Source: an uncultured Gammaproteobacteria bacterium (lineage in GTDB: Bacteria > Pseudomonadota > Gammaproteobacteria > GCA-002705445 > GCA-002716945). Taken from it: a DNA stretch of 11,261 nucleotides. This document shows, in pieces, positions 1 through 7,131 of this stretch. Numbering within the stretch: position 1 is the stretch's first letter; each line of letters starts with the position of its first letter. Location: the NCBI GenBank assembly GCA_913041865.1, contig CAJWIW010000030.1, forward strand, positions 1 through 11,261, read 5' to 3'. A model generated the notes under the pieces. The model had not been told where the DNA came from, did no database searches, and saw only the letters and a list, made by a program, of their open reading frames with translations. The position numbers and the translations under genes were made by a program.

Positions 1-990
1 AAAAAAAGTTTTCCGAACATTAGAATGCGTAGGCTCAGATCCACTAGTGGGATTAGAAAGCTTGTACGTGAAACTAACCTTTGTGGTTCCGATTTAATTC
101 AACCAATCTTTATAACAGAAGGTAAAAATAAAATTCAGAAAATTTCATCCATGCCTGGTATTAATAGATATTCAATTGATATGGCAGTTAAAGAAATTAG
201 AGTATTGACAAAAAATGGTATTGGTGCAGTAGCACTTTTTCCGCAAATTAATAGAAGAAAAAAAAGTAATCAAGCAAGCGAAGCATATAACGATGATGGA
301 TTAATTCAAAGGGCGATTCGTGAGATTAAAAAAAAGGTCCCCAAGAGTACTATTATTAGCGATGTTGCATTAGATCCATACACTACTCATGGTCAAGATG
401 GGATACTTTCTAAAAAAGGAAAAATATTAAATGATGAGACAGTCGAAGTACTGACGAAACAAGCGTTGAGTCATGCAAAATCTGGTGCAGACATAATAGC
501 CCCATCTGACATGATGGATGGGAGAGTATTGAAAATTCGAGAGATACTTGAGAGAAATAAATTTGTGGACACAATGATCCTTGCGTATTCCGCAAAATAC
601 TCATCTAATTTTTATGGGCCTTTTAGGGATGCTGTGGGATCGATAAAGAGTCTAGGCGCTAAGAGCAAAGACAGCTATCAAATGGATTATGCAAATACTG
701 GGGATGCTCTAAGAGAAGTAGAGCTAGATATAAATGAAGGAGCCGATTTTGTTATGATAAAGCCAGGGCTACCTTATCTAGACATTGTCCAAAGAATAAA
801 AGAAAAACTGAATATACCTATATTTGTCTACCAAGTCAGCGGAGAGTATTCTATGATGAAAGCAGTATCCCAAAAAGGGTGGTTAAATGAAAAGAAAATT
901 GTCATGGAGACATTAGCATGTATCAAAAGAGCAGGCGCTACTGCTATAATCACGTATTATGCTAAAGAAGCACTAAAATGGATGAAATAA
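1..990 (+). CDS. hemB: Delta-aminolevulinic acid dehydratase (porphobilinogen synthase), probably 5'-partial
   Basis: Condenses two 5-aminolevulinate molecules to porphobilinogen in the cytosol, an early step of tetrapyrrole (haem) synthesis. Numbering from the ATG at base 25 (321 residues), the two Schiff-base lysines are K191 in AYSAKYSS and K246 in MIKPGLPYLD. The metal-site segment at 113-126 reads DVALDPYTTHGQDG: aspartates and alanine replace the three cysteines of zinc enzymes such as E. coli HemB, so this is the magnesium/potassium-type form. The reading frame stays open from base 1 to the ATG at 25 and encodes KKSFPNIR, which resembles the conserved FPxxRxRR lead-in of many proteobacterial HemB proteins. 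No ribosome-binding site precedes base 25. I therefore treat the gene as cut by the window edge, although a start at 25 cannot be excluded. The 3' end overlaps aroE by 13 bp, implying co-transcription. Confidence 0.95.
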   Translation, partial: KKSFPNIRMRRLRSTSGIRKLVRETNLCGSDLIQPIFITEGKNKIQKISSMPGINRYSIDMAVKEIRVLTKNGIGAVALFPQINRRKKSNQASEAYNDDGLIQRAIREIKKKVPKSTIISDVALDPYTTHGQDGILSKKGKILNDETVEVLTKQALSHAKSGADIIAPSDMMDGRVLKIREILERNKFVDTMILAYSAKYSSNFYGPFRDAVGSIKSLGAKSKDSYQMDYANTGDALREVELDINEGADFVMIKPGLPYLDIVQRIKEKLNIPIFVYQVSGEYSMMKAVSQKGWLNEKKIVMETLACIKRAGATAIITYYAKEALKWMK

Positions 991-1784
991 AAAAATTTGC
1001 AGTTTTTGGTAACCCTATTAGTCACAGCTTATCACCATTTATTCACAAAGAGTTTGCTAAAGAGCAAAAACTCAATATACAGTACAAAGCCATAGAGCCA
1101 GAAAGTGATGACTTTGAGACACATGCTCAAAGTTTTTTTTCCAAGAAAGGGGTTGGAGCAAATGTTACGATTCCATTTAAAGATCAAGCATATAACTTTG
1201 CTGATACAAAAGATGAGATAAGCGATATCTGTCAATGCTCAAATACCCTCTGGTATGATGAAGGAATAATAAAAGCATTTAATACAGATGGGCAGGGGTT
1301 CGTTAATGATTTAAAGAAAAAAAATATAATTGTAACTGATATGAATATCCTTATTTTAGGAGCAGGTGGGTCAGCCCGTAGCATTGTAAATTCGTTGTGC
1401 TCTGAAAATATTACAGGCATTTCAATATTAAGTAGAACTCAAAGTAAGATAGAGGATATTATTAAAAACTTTAAAGATAAAAAGAGAATTTCTCACTACT
1501 CAGAAAATGATAGCTATAATCTAGTCATTAACACAACACCAATAAGTATGAGCAATTTAGAAATCCCTTTTCCAAGCGACATATTCAAAAATAAAGCGAT
1601 TAGTTATGATCTTTTCTATTCACGTAAAAAGACAAAATTTCAATTATGGTCAGAGAGTATGGGTGCCTCAGAAACTCTGGATGGTATTGGCATGCTTGTT
1701 CATCAGGCAGCTCTGTCATATGAGATTTGGAATAAATTTCTGCCCAACACTGATCCTGTTGAAGATAAGATTAGATCTTTGTGA
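978..1784 (+). CDS. aroE: Shikimate dehydrogenase (NADP+)
   Basis: Reduces 3-dehydroshikimate to shikimate with NADPH in the chorismate (aromatic amino acid) pathway. The 268 residues match the usual AroE length. The N-terminal substrate domain shows FGNPISHSLSP (9-20) with the shikimate-binding serines, NVTIPFK (62-68) with the catalytic lysine K68, and FNTDGQGF (101-108) with the catalytic aspartate D104. The Rossmann glycine loop is GAGGSAR (128-134), followed by SRTQSK (152-157), a variant of the NADP-phosphate-binding NRT/K motif. The C-terminal DGIGMLVHQAALSYEIW is typical. The ATG at 978 lies inside the end of hemB (13-bp overlap), and a weak purine stretch, AAAGAAG, stands just upstream, so translational coupling is likely. 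Its end overlaps the convergent carbonic anhydrase gene by 14 bp. Confidence 0.96.
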   Translation: MDEIKKFAVFGNPISHSLSPFIHKEFAKEQKLNIQYKAIEPESDDFETHAQSFFSKKGVGANVTIPFKDQAYNFADTKDEISDICQCSNTLWYDEGIIKAFNTDGQGFVNDLKKKNIIVTDMNILILGAGGSARSIVNSLCSENITGISILSRTQSKIEDIIKNFKDKKRISHYSENDSYNLVINTTPISMSNLEIPFPSDIFKNKAISYDLFYSRKKTKFQLWSESMGASETLDGIGMLVHQAALSYEIWNKFLPNTDPVEDKIRSL

Positions 1785-2298
1785 TATGTCTATTTTTTAA
1801 GTCAACGTAACTTTTTGCTGAATATAAAAGAAAGTTTTTCTCGTTATCATTTAGCTCTCTTACTTTTTTTGCAGGTGAGCCTAGATATAGAAAGCCACTC
1901 TCGAGTTTCTTTCCAGGACTAATTAAAGAGCCAGCACCAATCATTACTTCATTTGGTATTTCACTACCATCCAAAATGATACTACCCATTCCTACCAAAA
2001 CTCGATTACCGATTTGACATGCATGTATTATTACTGAATGACCCACAGTAACATCATCACCTATAGTAACGCTGAATCCCACTGAGTAATCACTTTTATG
2101 TGTTACATGGATGATTGACCCGTCTTGAATGTTTGTTCTTGCTCCAATAATGATTGGATTAATATCACCTCTTGCAACAGACTGTGGCCACATTGCACTA
2201 TCATCACCTATTTTCACATTCCCTATAACAGTCGATTGCTCATCAATATAAGCAGATTTTGAGATATCTGGATAATTATTTTCGAAAGATCTTATCAT
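1771..2298 (-). CDS. Gamma-class carbonic anhydrase family protein (YrdA/PaaY-like)
   Basis: Left-handed beta-helix hexapeptide-repeat protein of the gamma-carbonic anhydrase family, usually trimeric and cytosolic. Numbering from the ATG at 2298 (175 residues), hexapeptide repeats run from about residue 20 to 135. The expected metal ligands are visible: H64 in IIHVTH, then H87 and H92 in TVGHSVIIH with the characteristic five-residue spacing. R43 and D45 (ARGDINPI) and Q58 (TNIQDG) match conserved gamma-CA residues. C-terminal YLGSPAKKVREL is typical of the YrdA branch. Whether it hydrates CO2 is uncertain, since YrdA-type members often show weak or no measured activity. An in-frame ATG at 2325 would add nine residues (MLSKRNENI). 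I prefer 2298 because family alignment from memory begins near there and a perfect TATAAT lies just upstream of 2325. It converges on aroE and diverges from the Fae homologue. Confidence 0.93.
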   Translation of the reverse strand: MIRSFENNYPDISKSAYIDEQSTVIGNVKIGDDSAMWPQSVARGDINPIIIGARTNIQDGSIIHVTHKSDYSVGFSVTIGDDVTVGHSVIIHACQIGNRVLVGMGSIILDGSEIPNEVMIGAGSLISPGKKLESGFLYLGSPAKKVRELNDNEKNFLLYSAKSYVDLKNRHITKI

Positions 2299-2325
2299 TA
2301 TATTTTCATTTCTTTTACTTAACAT

Positions 2326-2360
2326 ATATTATAGTCATAAAAATATGAAAGGAAAAAATT
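2326..2360. promoter_or_regulatory. Divergent spacer with candidate back-to-back promoters
   Basis: This AT-rich spacer, with the adjoining bases down to 2299, is the only sizeable non-coding stretch in the window and separates two genes transcribed away from each other. On the minus strand a perfect TATAAT occupies 2333-2328 and would place a transcript start near 2321. That favours the downstream ATG at 2298 for the carbonic anhydrase gene. On the plus strand TATTAT (2327-2332) and TATAGT (2330-2335) are possible -10 elements for the Fae homologue. No good -35 box is visible on either strand at normal spacing. Such AT-rich hexamers arise readily by chance here, so the assignment rests mainly on gene orientation. 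Confidence 0.4.
2349..2353 (+). promoter_or_regulatory. Ribosome-binding site of the Fae homologue
   Basis: AAGGA, seven bases before the ATG at 2361. It is one of the clearest Shine-Dalgarno matches in the window and fixes this start as the head of the plus-strand run. Confidence 0.75.
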
Positions 2361-2909
2361 ATGAGTGAAAAAATAACTTTAAGAGTTGGAGAAGCCCTTG
2401 TGGCAGGTGGCCCTCCTGGTACTGCAGCAGAGCCCGAGGTTGTGATAGGTGAGATGGATGGGCCTTTTGGAACAGCTTTTGCCAACCTTATGGGCAACCA
2501 AACGAAAGGACATTCAAAAGTGCTAGCTATAATGAATACAGACATCATGGTAAGGCCACCAACCCTAATGGTGAGTAAAGTCACAGTAAATGATAATAGA
2601 TATACGAATATATTAATGGGTACGGTTCAAGCTGCTATCGCCAATGGTGTTCTTGACTCTATCAGGAATAAGGATATTCCCAAAGAAAAAGTTAATGAGC
2701 TTGGAATAATTGTATCTGTTTGGCTTAACCCATCTGTTTCCAAAGACGATAATTTAGACCATAAAGTATTATTTGATATCCATAGAAAGGCAACCTCATC
2801 TGCAATTAATAAGGCAATGACCAACCAACCAGATATTGATTGGTTGCTCGAAAATCAAGATTCAATTATCCATAAATATTTTCAAATGGGTCTTGATGGA
2901 AAAATATAA
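2361..2909 (+). CDS. Formaldehyde-activating enzyme (Fae) family homologue lacking the catalytic histidine
   Basis: Member of the Fae family, whose characterised methylotroph enzymes speed condensation of formaldehyde with tetrahydromethanopterin. The 182 residues compare with about 170 for Methylobacterium Fae. Family framework is clear: VGEALV (9-14), the FGTAFANL segment (36-43), RPPTLMVSKVTV (65-76) matching the KPNTLMFNKVTI region, and NILMGTVQAAIANGV (83-97) matching the GPAQHGVAMAV region. The difference is the active-site loop: GGPPGTAAEPEVVIG (16-30) is two residues longer than in Methylobacterium, and E24 falls where the catalytic histidine of VAHIDLIIG should be. The first histidine in the protein is H51. 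The C-terminal third (DIDWLLENQDSIIHKYFQMG) shows no similarity that I recognise to classical Fae. It lies head-on to the carbonic anhydrase gene and just before ubiA, with no one-carbon gene nearby. Family membership is firm; formaldehyde activation is doubtful. Confidence 0.85.
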   Translation: MSEKITLRVGEALVAGGPPGTAAEPEVVIGEMDGPFGTAFANLMGNQTKGHSKVLAIMNTDIMVRPPTLMVSKVTVNDNRYTNILMGTVQAAIANGVLDSIRNKDIPKEKVNELGIIVSVWLNPSVSKDDNLDHKVLFDIHRKATSSAINKAMTNQPDIDWLLENQDSIIHKYFQMGLDGKI

Positions 2910-3765
2910 TACAACTATGAGTAAGATAAAGCTTTATCTTGAACTCATGAGAGTAGATAGACCTATTGGTTTTTATTTACTAATGTGGCCAGTTCTTTGG
3001 GCCTTTCTTATCTCTACTAGTGGGAAACCGAGTGTGATTTATATGCTAATTTTTGCAGTTGGTATTATCGCCACAAGATCTGCAGGGTGTATTATTAATG
3101 ATTATTTTGACCAGGATATTGATAAGAAAGTAGAAAGGACAAAGTCCAGAGTATTAGCGAGCAATAAGATATCAAACAGAGAAGCGTTGAGTATCTTTAC
3201 AATCTTGATCCTTATATGCTTATCATTACTTTTAATACTAGGCCTAGAGATATTAATATTTGCAATACTCTCTTTTTTCTTGTTAATAATTTATCCACTA
3301 ATGAAAAGATACTTTAAAATGCCTCAGCTTATACTAGGGTTAGCTTTTGGTTCGAGTATACCCATGGTTTTTATTGTTGAAACTGGAAACATGGATATTA
3401 ATTGTTTTTTATTGTATTTCTTAACAGTTATTTGGGCAATTGTTTATGACACGTACTATGCGATGGCTGATAAAAAAGATGATGAGAAAATTGGTGTGCA
3501 ATCATCGGCTATTTTTTTTGGGGATAATGACATAAAGATTTCTAAATATCTTCATTTTTTAGTTATTACAATTTTTCTTGTGATAGGTTTGTTGAATAAT
3601 TTTAATCTTTTTTTCTATTTATGTATCCTAGTGTCATGTCTATGTATAATCTACCAAAATCTGCTTGTTAGTAATAGAATCCCTTATCAATGTATATCAG
3701 CTTTTGAAAATAATAATATATTTGGATTAATAGTCACTTTTGGTCTAATATTTAACTATCTCTAG
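2896..3765 (+). CDS. ubiA: 4-hydroxybenzoate octaprenyltransferase (UbiA)
   Basis: Integral membrane prenyltransferase that attaches the polyprenyl tail to 4-hydroxybenzoate in ubiquinone synthesis. Numbering from the ATG at 2896 (289 residues; E. coli UbiA is 290), LMRVDRPIGFYLLMWPVLWA starts near residue 17. The first aspartate-rich prenyl-diphosphate/Mg motif is NDYFDQDID (68-76), followed by KKVERTKSRVL. The second is YDTYYAMADKKDD (184-196). Both match the proteobacterial UbiA subfamily closely. Between and around them lie about eight to nine hydrophobic helices, ending in NNNIFGLIVTFGLI. The start is unsettled: ATG 2896 overlaps the Fae homologue by 14 bp and gives the better length match, while ATG 2917 begins seven bases after the Fae stop. 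Neither has a good ribosome-binding site. An in-frame ATG at 2836 would add 20 polar residues inside the Fae gene and is unlikely. No ubiC is adjacent. Confidence 0.95.
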   Translation: MEKYNTTMSKIKLYLELMRVDRPIGFYLLMWPVLWAFLISTSGKPSVIYMLIFAVGIIATRSAGCIINDYFDQDIDKKVERTKSRVLASNKISNREALSIFTILILICLSLLLILGLEILIFAILSFFLLIIYPLMKRYFKMPQLILGLAFGSSIPMVFIVETGNMDINCFLLYFLTVIWAIVYDTYYAMADKKDDEKIGVQSSAIFFGDNDIKISKYLHFLVITIFLVIGLLNNFNLFFYLCILVSCLCIIYQNLLVSNRIPYQCISAFENNNIFGLIVTFGLIFNYL

Positions 3766-3770
3766 TGTTT

Positions 3771-4721
3771 ATGAAAAATTTAGATCAAAAAAATAACTGG
3801 ACTTTAGAAGAGTTAAAGACGAAATATAACTTGCCATTTAACGATCTTCTTTGGGAAGCTCACCAAATTCATAGAAAATATCATGATCCTAATAAAGTTC
3901 AGATTTCTACGTTAATGTCTGTGAAAACAGGTGGCTGTCCAGAAGATTGCAAATACTGCTCTCAAAGCATCCGATATGATACAGGGATAGAGTTAGAAAA
4001 AACCCTCTCCCTAGAAGAGGTACTCAAACAAGCAAGAGAAGCAAAAAAGAATGGTGCATCGAGGTTCTGTATGGGCGCTGCTTGGAGAAATTTGAATAAT
4101 AGCAACCTGGGTAAGATAGTTGATATGGTAAAGGGTGTTAAGGAACTTGGATTGGAGAGCTGTGTTACATTAGGCATGTTAACCAGCGACCAAGCACAAA
4201 CTTTAAAAGATGCTGGTTTGGACTACTACAATCATAACCTCGACACTTCTGAAGAGTACTATAGCAAAGTGGTGACAACGAGAACATATCAAGATCGACT
4301 TGATACAATTAAGAATGTTAGAAATGCAAATATCAAAGTATGCTGTGGAGGAATTTTGGGGTTGGGTGAGAATCATGATGATAGATTAAAATTGTTAAAC
4401 GTACTTGCAAACCTTGATGTTCAACCAGAATCAGTTCCGATAAATAAGTTAGTAAGAGTTAAAGGTACTCCCTTTTCAGAAAATCAAAATGTCGATGACT
4501 TTGATTTTATAAGAATAATTGCACTTGCAAGAATCGTGATGCCATTTTCCATGGTTAGACTTTCGGCAGGAAGAGATTCCATGAATGATCAAACTCAAGC
4601 TTTATGTTTTTTTGCTGGTGCAAATTCTATTTTTTATGGCGAAGAACTCTTAACAACTAAAAATTCATCAATTCAACATGATCAAGAATTAATGCGCAAA
4701 CTTAAAATAGGAGCTATTTAA
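3771..4721 (+). CDS. bioB: Biotin synthase (radical SAM)
   Basis: Inserts sulfur into dethiobiotin, the last step of biotin synthesis. Counting from the ATG at 3771 (316 residues), the radical-SAM [4Fe-4S] motif is C56-P-E-D-C60-K-Y-C63. The [2Fe-2S] ligands are recognisable in context: cysteine in RFCMGAAWR, cysteine in ESCVTLGML and cysteine in KVCCGGILGLGE, with the unusual arginine ligand in RLSAGR. YNHNLDTSEEYY and NKLVRVKGTP are also diagnostic. A GTG six bases upstream at 3765 is in frame and could add two residues; it shares one base with the ubiA stop codon. Neither start has a clear ribosome-binding site, so expression may depend on coupling to ubiA. The protein is somewhat shorter than E. 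coli BioB (346) through a reduced C terminus. bioF follows after three bases. Confidence 0.97.
   Translation: MKNLDQKNNWTLEELKTKYNLPFNDLLWEAHQIHRKYHDPNKVQISTLMSVKTGGCPEDCKYCSQSIRYDTGIELEKTLSLEEVLKQAREAKKNGASRFCMGAAWRNLNNSNLGKIVDMVKGVKELGLESCVTLGMLTSDQAQTLKDAGLDYYNHNLDTSEEYYSKVVTTRTYQDRLDTIKNVRNANIKVCCGGILGLGENHDDRLKLLNVLANLDVQPESVPINKLVRVKGTPFSENQNVDDFDFIRIIALARIVMPFSMVRLSAGRDSMNDQTQALCFFAGANSIFYGEELLTTKNSSIQHDQELMRKLKIGAI
4709..4713 (+). promoter_or_regulatory. Ribosome-binding site supporting the GTG start of bioF
   Basis: AGGAG inside the last codons of bioB, eleven bases before the GTG at 4725. The spacing is slightly long, but this is the best purine match in the area and decides the non-ATG start. 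Confidence 0.6.
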
Positions 4722-4724
4722 TTT

Positions 4725-5879
4725 GTGTTTGATTACTCAAATATCATAAGTGAACTTCGTAAAGATGGTTACTACAGAGAGAGGATGCCTGTAAACTCAC
4801 CTCAGGATAGATATGTAGTAATAAAGAATAAAAAAGTATTAAATTTCACAAGTAACGATTATCTAGGTCTTGCTAACAGCAATTATCTCAAAGACGTATT
4901 TTATAAGAAAGTAAAAAAATACGGTGTTGGATCAGGATCCTCGCCGTTGATAAGTGGTTACTCTTCACAACATAAAGAGCTTGAGCAAGAATTAACTCAG
5001 CTGACAAAATTAGATTCAACAGTAGTAATGAATTCAGGATATCTAGCAAACGTTGGTCTAATAAATGCACTATCGGACAAAGATGTTGTAATACTTCAGG
5101 ATAAAATGAATCATAATTCTATAATCGAGGGAACGCGGTTAACAAAATCACAGTTAATAAGATTTCACCATAAAAATTATTCAGATTTATCTGAAAAGAT
5201 AGAGAAAGTTAAGTGTGGTCTTAAGATAATATATGTAGACGCTGTATTCAGTATGACAGGCGAATTTAGTGACTTAAAAAAACTCTCATCAATAGCAAGA
5301 GAAAATAATGCTCTACTTTTTGTTGATGATGCCCATGGCTTTGGTGTTCTAAAAAATAATTCAAAAAACTTTCCTTCTAGTTTATCAATGTATAATAGAG
5401 ATGATATTAATATTGATGCCTATATAGGTACTTTTGGCAAAGCAGTGGGGATATTTGGTTCATTCATTTCTGGTAATAAAGATATTGTTGAGTTGGTGAT
5501 ACAAAAATCAAAGCCTTATATTTATTCTACAGCATTACCAGCCTCTCTTGCGGGTACTGTACTTGAAAGTCTAAGATATATTAAAAATAATACATCTCTA
5601 AATAAAAAGCTTAATAGAAACATCAAGATTTTTAGAGAGATTGCAAAAAAAGAAAATATCAAATTGCAAGAATCTGAAACGCCTATTCAGACTATAATAG
5701 TGGGCGAGCCTATAAGATTAAAGAAAATACAGGAGTCTGCACTTAAAGCTGGCATCTTTATTCAAGCTATTAGGTATCCCACTGTACCAAAAAATAATGA
5801 TTTAATAAGAATCAGTCTTACGTCTAACCACAGCACAAAAGACATAGAAAGACTATTGTATTTCTTGAAAACGATATAA
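4725..5879 (+). CDS. bioF: 8-amino-7-oxononanoate synthase (BioF)
   Basis: PLP enzyme of the alpha-oxoamine synthase family that joins L-alanine to pimeloyl-ACP or pimeloyl-CoA, the first committed step of biotin ring synthesis. At 384 residues it equals E. coli BioF in length. Visible motifs are FTSNDYLGLA (41-50), GVGSGSSPLISGYSSQHKEL (67-86), DKMNHNSIIEG (126-136) with H130 at the cofactor-stacking position, FVDDAHGFGVL (199-209) with the aspartate and histidine contacting PLP, and the Schiff-base lysine K239 in GTFGKAVGIFG. BioF rather than KBL (2-amino-3-ketobutyrate ligase) is favoured by the bioB neighbour three bases upstream. The start is GTG, supported by AGGAG. Other biotin genes (bioA, bioC, bioD, bioH) are not in the window. 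Confidence 0.94.
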   Translation: MFDYSNIISELRKDGYYRERMPVNSPQDRYVVIKNKKVLNFTSNDYLGLANSNYLKDVFYKKVKKYGVGSGSSPLISGYSSQHKELEQELTQLTKLDSTVVMNSGYLANVGLINALSDKDVVILQDKMNHNSIIEGTRLTKSQLIRFHHKNYSDLSEKIEKVKCGLKIIYVDAVFSMTGEFSDLKKLSSIARENNALLFVDDAHGFGVLKNNSKNFPSSLSMYNRDDINIDAYIGTFGKAVGIFGSFISGNKDIVELVIQKSKPYIYSTALPASLAGTVLESLRYIKNNTSLNKKLNRNIKIFREIAKKENIKLQESETPIQTIIVGEPIRLKKIQESALKAGIFIQAIRYPTVPKNNDLIRISLTSNHSTKDIERLLYFLKTI

Positions 5880-5904
5880 AATAATCATTAATTTGGATCA
5901 AATT

Positions 5905-7131
5905 ATGAGAATTCTAGATAACAAAAATATACTCGTCGGGATAAGTGGAAGTATAGCTGCCTATAAAGCAGCAGATCTTATTAGCAAACTTAAATCATAT
6001 GGAGCAAATGTTAAAGCGATTATGACTTCGAGTGCTAATCAATTTGTAACTGTTACAACTCTTGAATCTTTGTCTGATAATGAAGTCATTCATGAAAATG
6101 GCAAATCTAAAATATCGAACTTTGCACATTTAGACTTGGCAAAATGGGCAGATATTCTTGTTATAGCTCCTTGTACAGCAAATTTAATGAACAAAATAGC
6201 TAATGGTGTAGGAGATGATTTATTAACAACTATTTGTCTTGCTTTCAATAAAAAATTATTTGTAGTGCCAGCGATGAATCCGGACATGTGGACAAACAAG
6301 TTTACACAATCGAGTGTAGAAAAATTAGAAATGAATAATATTAATATTATTGGACCTGAATATGGGAAACATGCATGTGGCGATACAGGATATGGAAGAA
6401 TGTCGTCAACTGAATATATTATAGAACAATTGGAGAATTTCCAATCACAAAAAATTTTATCTGGAATGAAGTTTCTTGTTACTGCTGGGCCTACGAGAGA
6501 GCCACTTGATCCAGTAAGATTTTTATCTAATTATAGCTCTGGAAAGATGGGATATGCAATTGCACTAGTGGCAAAACAACTTGGGGCAGAGGTGAATCTT
6601 ATATCAGGACCAACTTCATTAGACAAACCAGATGGTATAGATACAACTTATGTAGAAACATCTGACGAAATGAGAATAGCTGTTTATGAAAAGATACTTA
6701 GTGCACAAGTATTTATATCTACTGCTGCAATATCTGACTATCATCCAGTTAGATATTCAAAGTCTAAATATAAAAAATCCACTGATAGACTCACTATAGA
6801 ATTTGAACGTGGCACTGATATACTACAAACGGTTGCTGAACAGAACTCAGATATATTTACGGTTGGTTTTGCTGCAGAGACAGAAAATCTAATTTCAAAC
6901 GCGAGAGAAAAATTACGATCAAAAAAAATAGATATGATTATTGCTAACATTGCAAACTATGAAAAAAATCTTGGTTTTGGTTCTGACTACAATAAAGTTA
7001 CTGTCATTTCTGATGATGAGAGTGTAGATGAGATTGATTCATCAAGGAAAATTGATATAGCATATAGAATTTTAAAAACCATCCATAAAAAATATTTCAA
7101 AACAAAAAAAAGATTAAAAAATAATGCTTGA
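5905..7131 (+). CDS. coaBC: Bifunctional phosphopantothenoylcysteine decarboxylase/phosphopantothenate-cysteine ligase
   Basis: Two successive steps of coenzyme A synthesis in one protein: CoaB adds cysteine to 4'-phosphopantothenate using CTP, and the FMN-dependent CoaC domain decarboxylates the product. With the ATG at 5905 (408 residues) the numbering coincides with E. coli CoaBC. CoaC (about 1-190) has GISGSIAAYK (12-21), catalytic H75 in FAHLDLAKWAD, PAMNPDMW with N125, and C158 in HACGDTGYGRM. CoaB (about 190-400) has VTAGPTREPLDPVRF (192-206), NYSSGKMG with N210, AAISDYHP (274-281) and the lysines near K290. This match fixes the start better than the in-frame TTG at 5893. Only 25 bases separate it from bioF, and its end overlaps dut by 8 bp. 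Confidence 0.97.
   Translation: MRILDNKNILVGISGSIAAYKAADLISKLKSYGANVKAIMTSSANQFVTVTTLESLSDNEVIHENGKSKISNFAHLDLAKWADILVIAPCTANLMNKIANGVGDDLLTTICLAFNKKLFVVPAMNPDMWTNKFTQSSVEKLEMNNINIIGPEYGKHACGDTGYGRMSSTEYIIEQLENFQSQKILSGMKFLVTAGPTREPLDPVRFLSNYSSGKMGYAIALVAKQLGAEVNLISGPTSLDKPDGIDTTYVETSDEMRIAVYEKILSAQVFISTAAISDYHPVRYSKSKYKKSTDRLTIEFERGTDILQTVAEQNSDIFTVGFAAETENLISNAREKLRSKKIDMIIANIANYEKNLGFGSDYNKVTVISDDESVDEIDSSRKIDIAYRILKTIHKKYFKTKKRLKNNA

Noticed and set aside
1133..1140. T8 homopolymer inside aroE (another T8 occurs in ubiA at 3512-3519), considered as phase-variation tracts
   Set aside because: Runs of this length are expected in AT-rich coding DNA, and both genes are housekeeping enzymes with intact frames.
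1767..1798. Possible terminator: AAGAT-TAG-ATCTT stem followed by a T run at the aroE end
   Set aside because: The stem is only five AT-rich pairs with a three-base loop, and the T run begins over ten bases after it, so it does not meet intrinsic-terminator geometry.
2315..2584. 89-codon minus-strand frame covering the spacer and the start of the Fae homologue
   Set aside because: Covers the Fae ribosome-binding site and both candidate promoters, has low-complexity content and no family resemblance.
2836..2895. Twenty-residue N-terminal extension of UbiA from an upstream ATG
   Set aside because: The extension is polar, lies inside the Fae coding region in another frame, has no counterpart in UbiA proteins and no ribosome-binding site.
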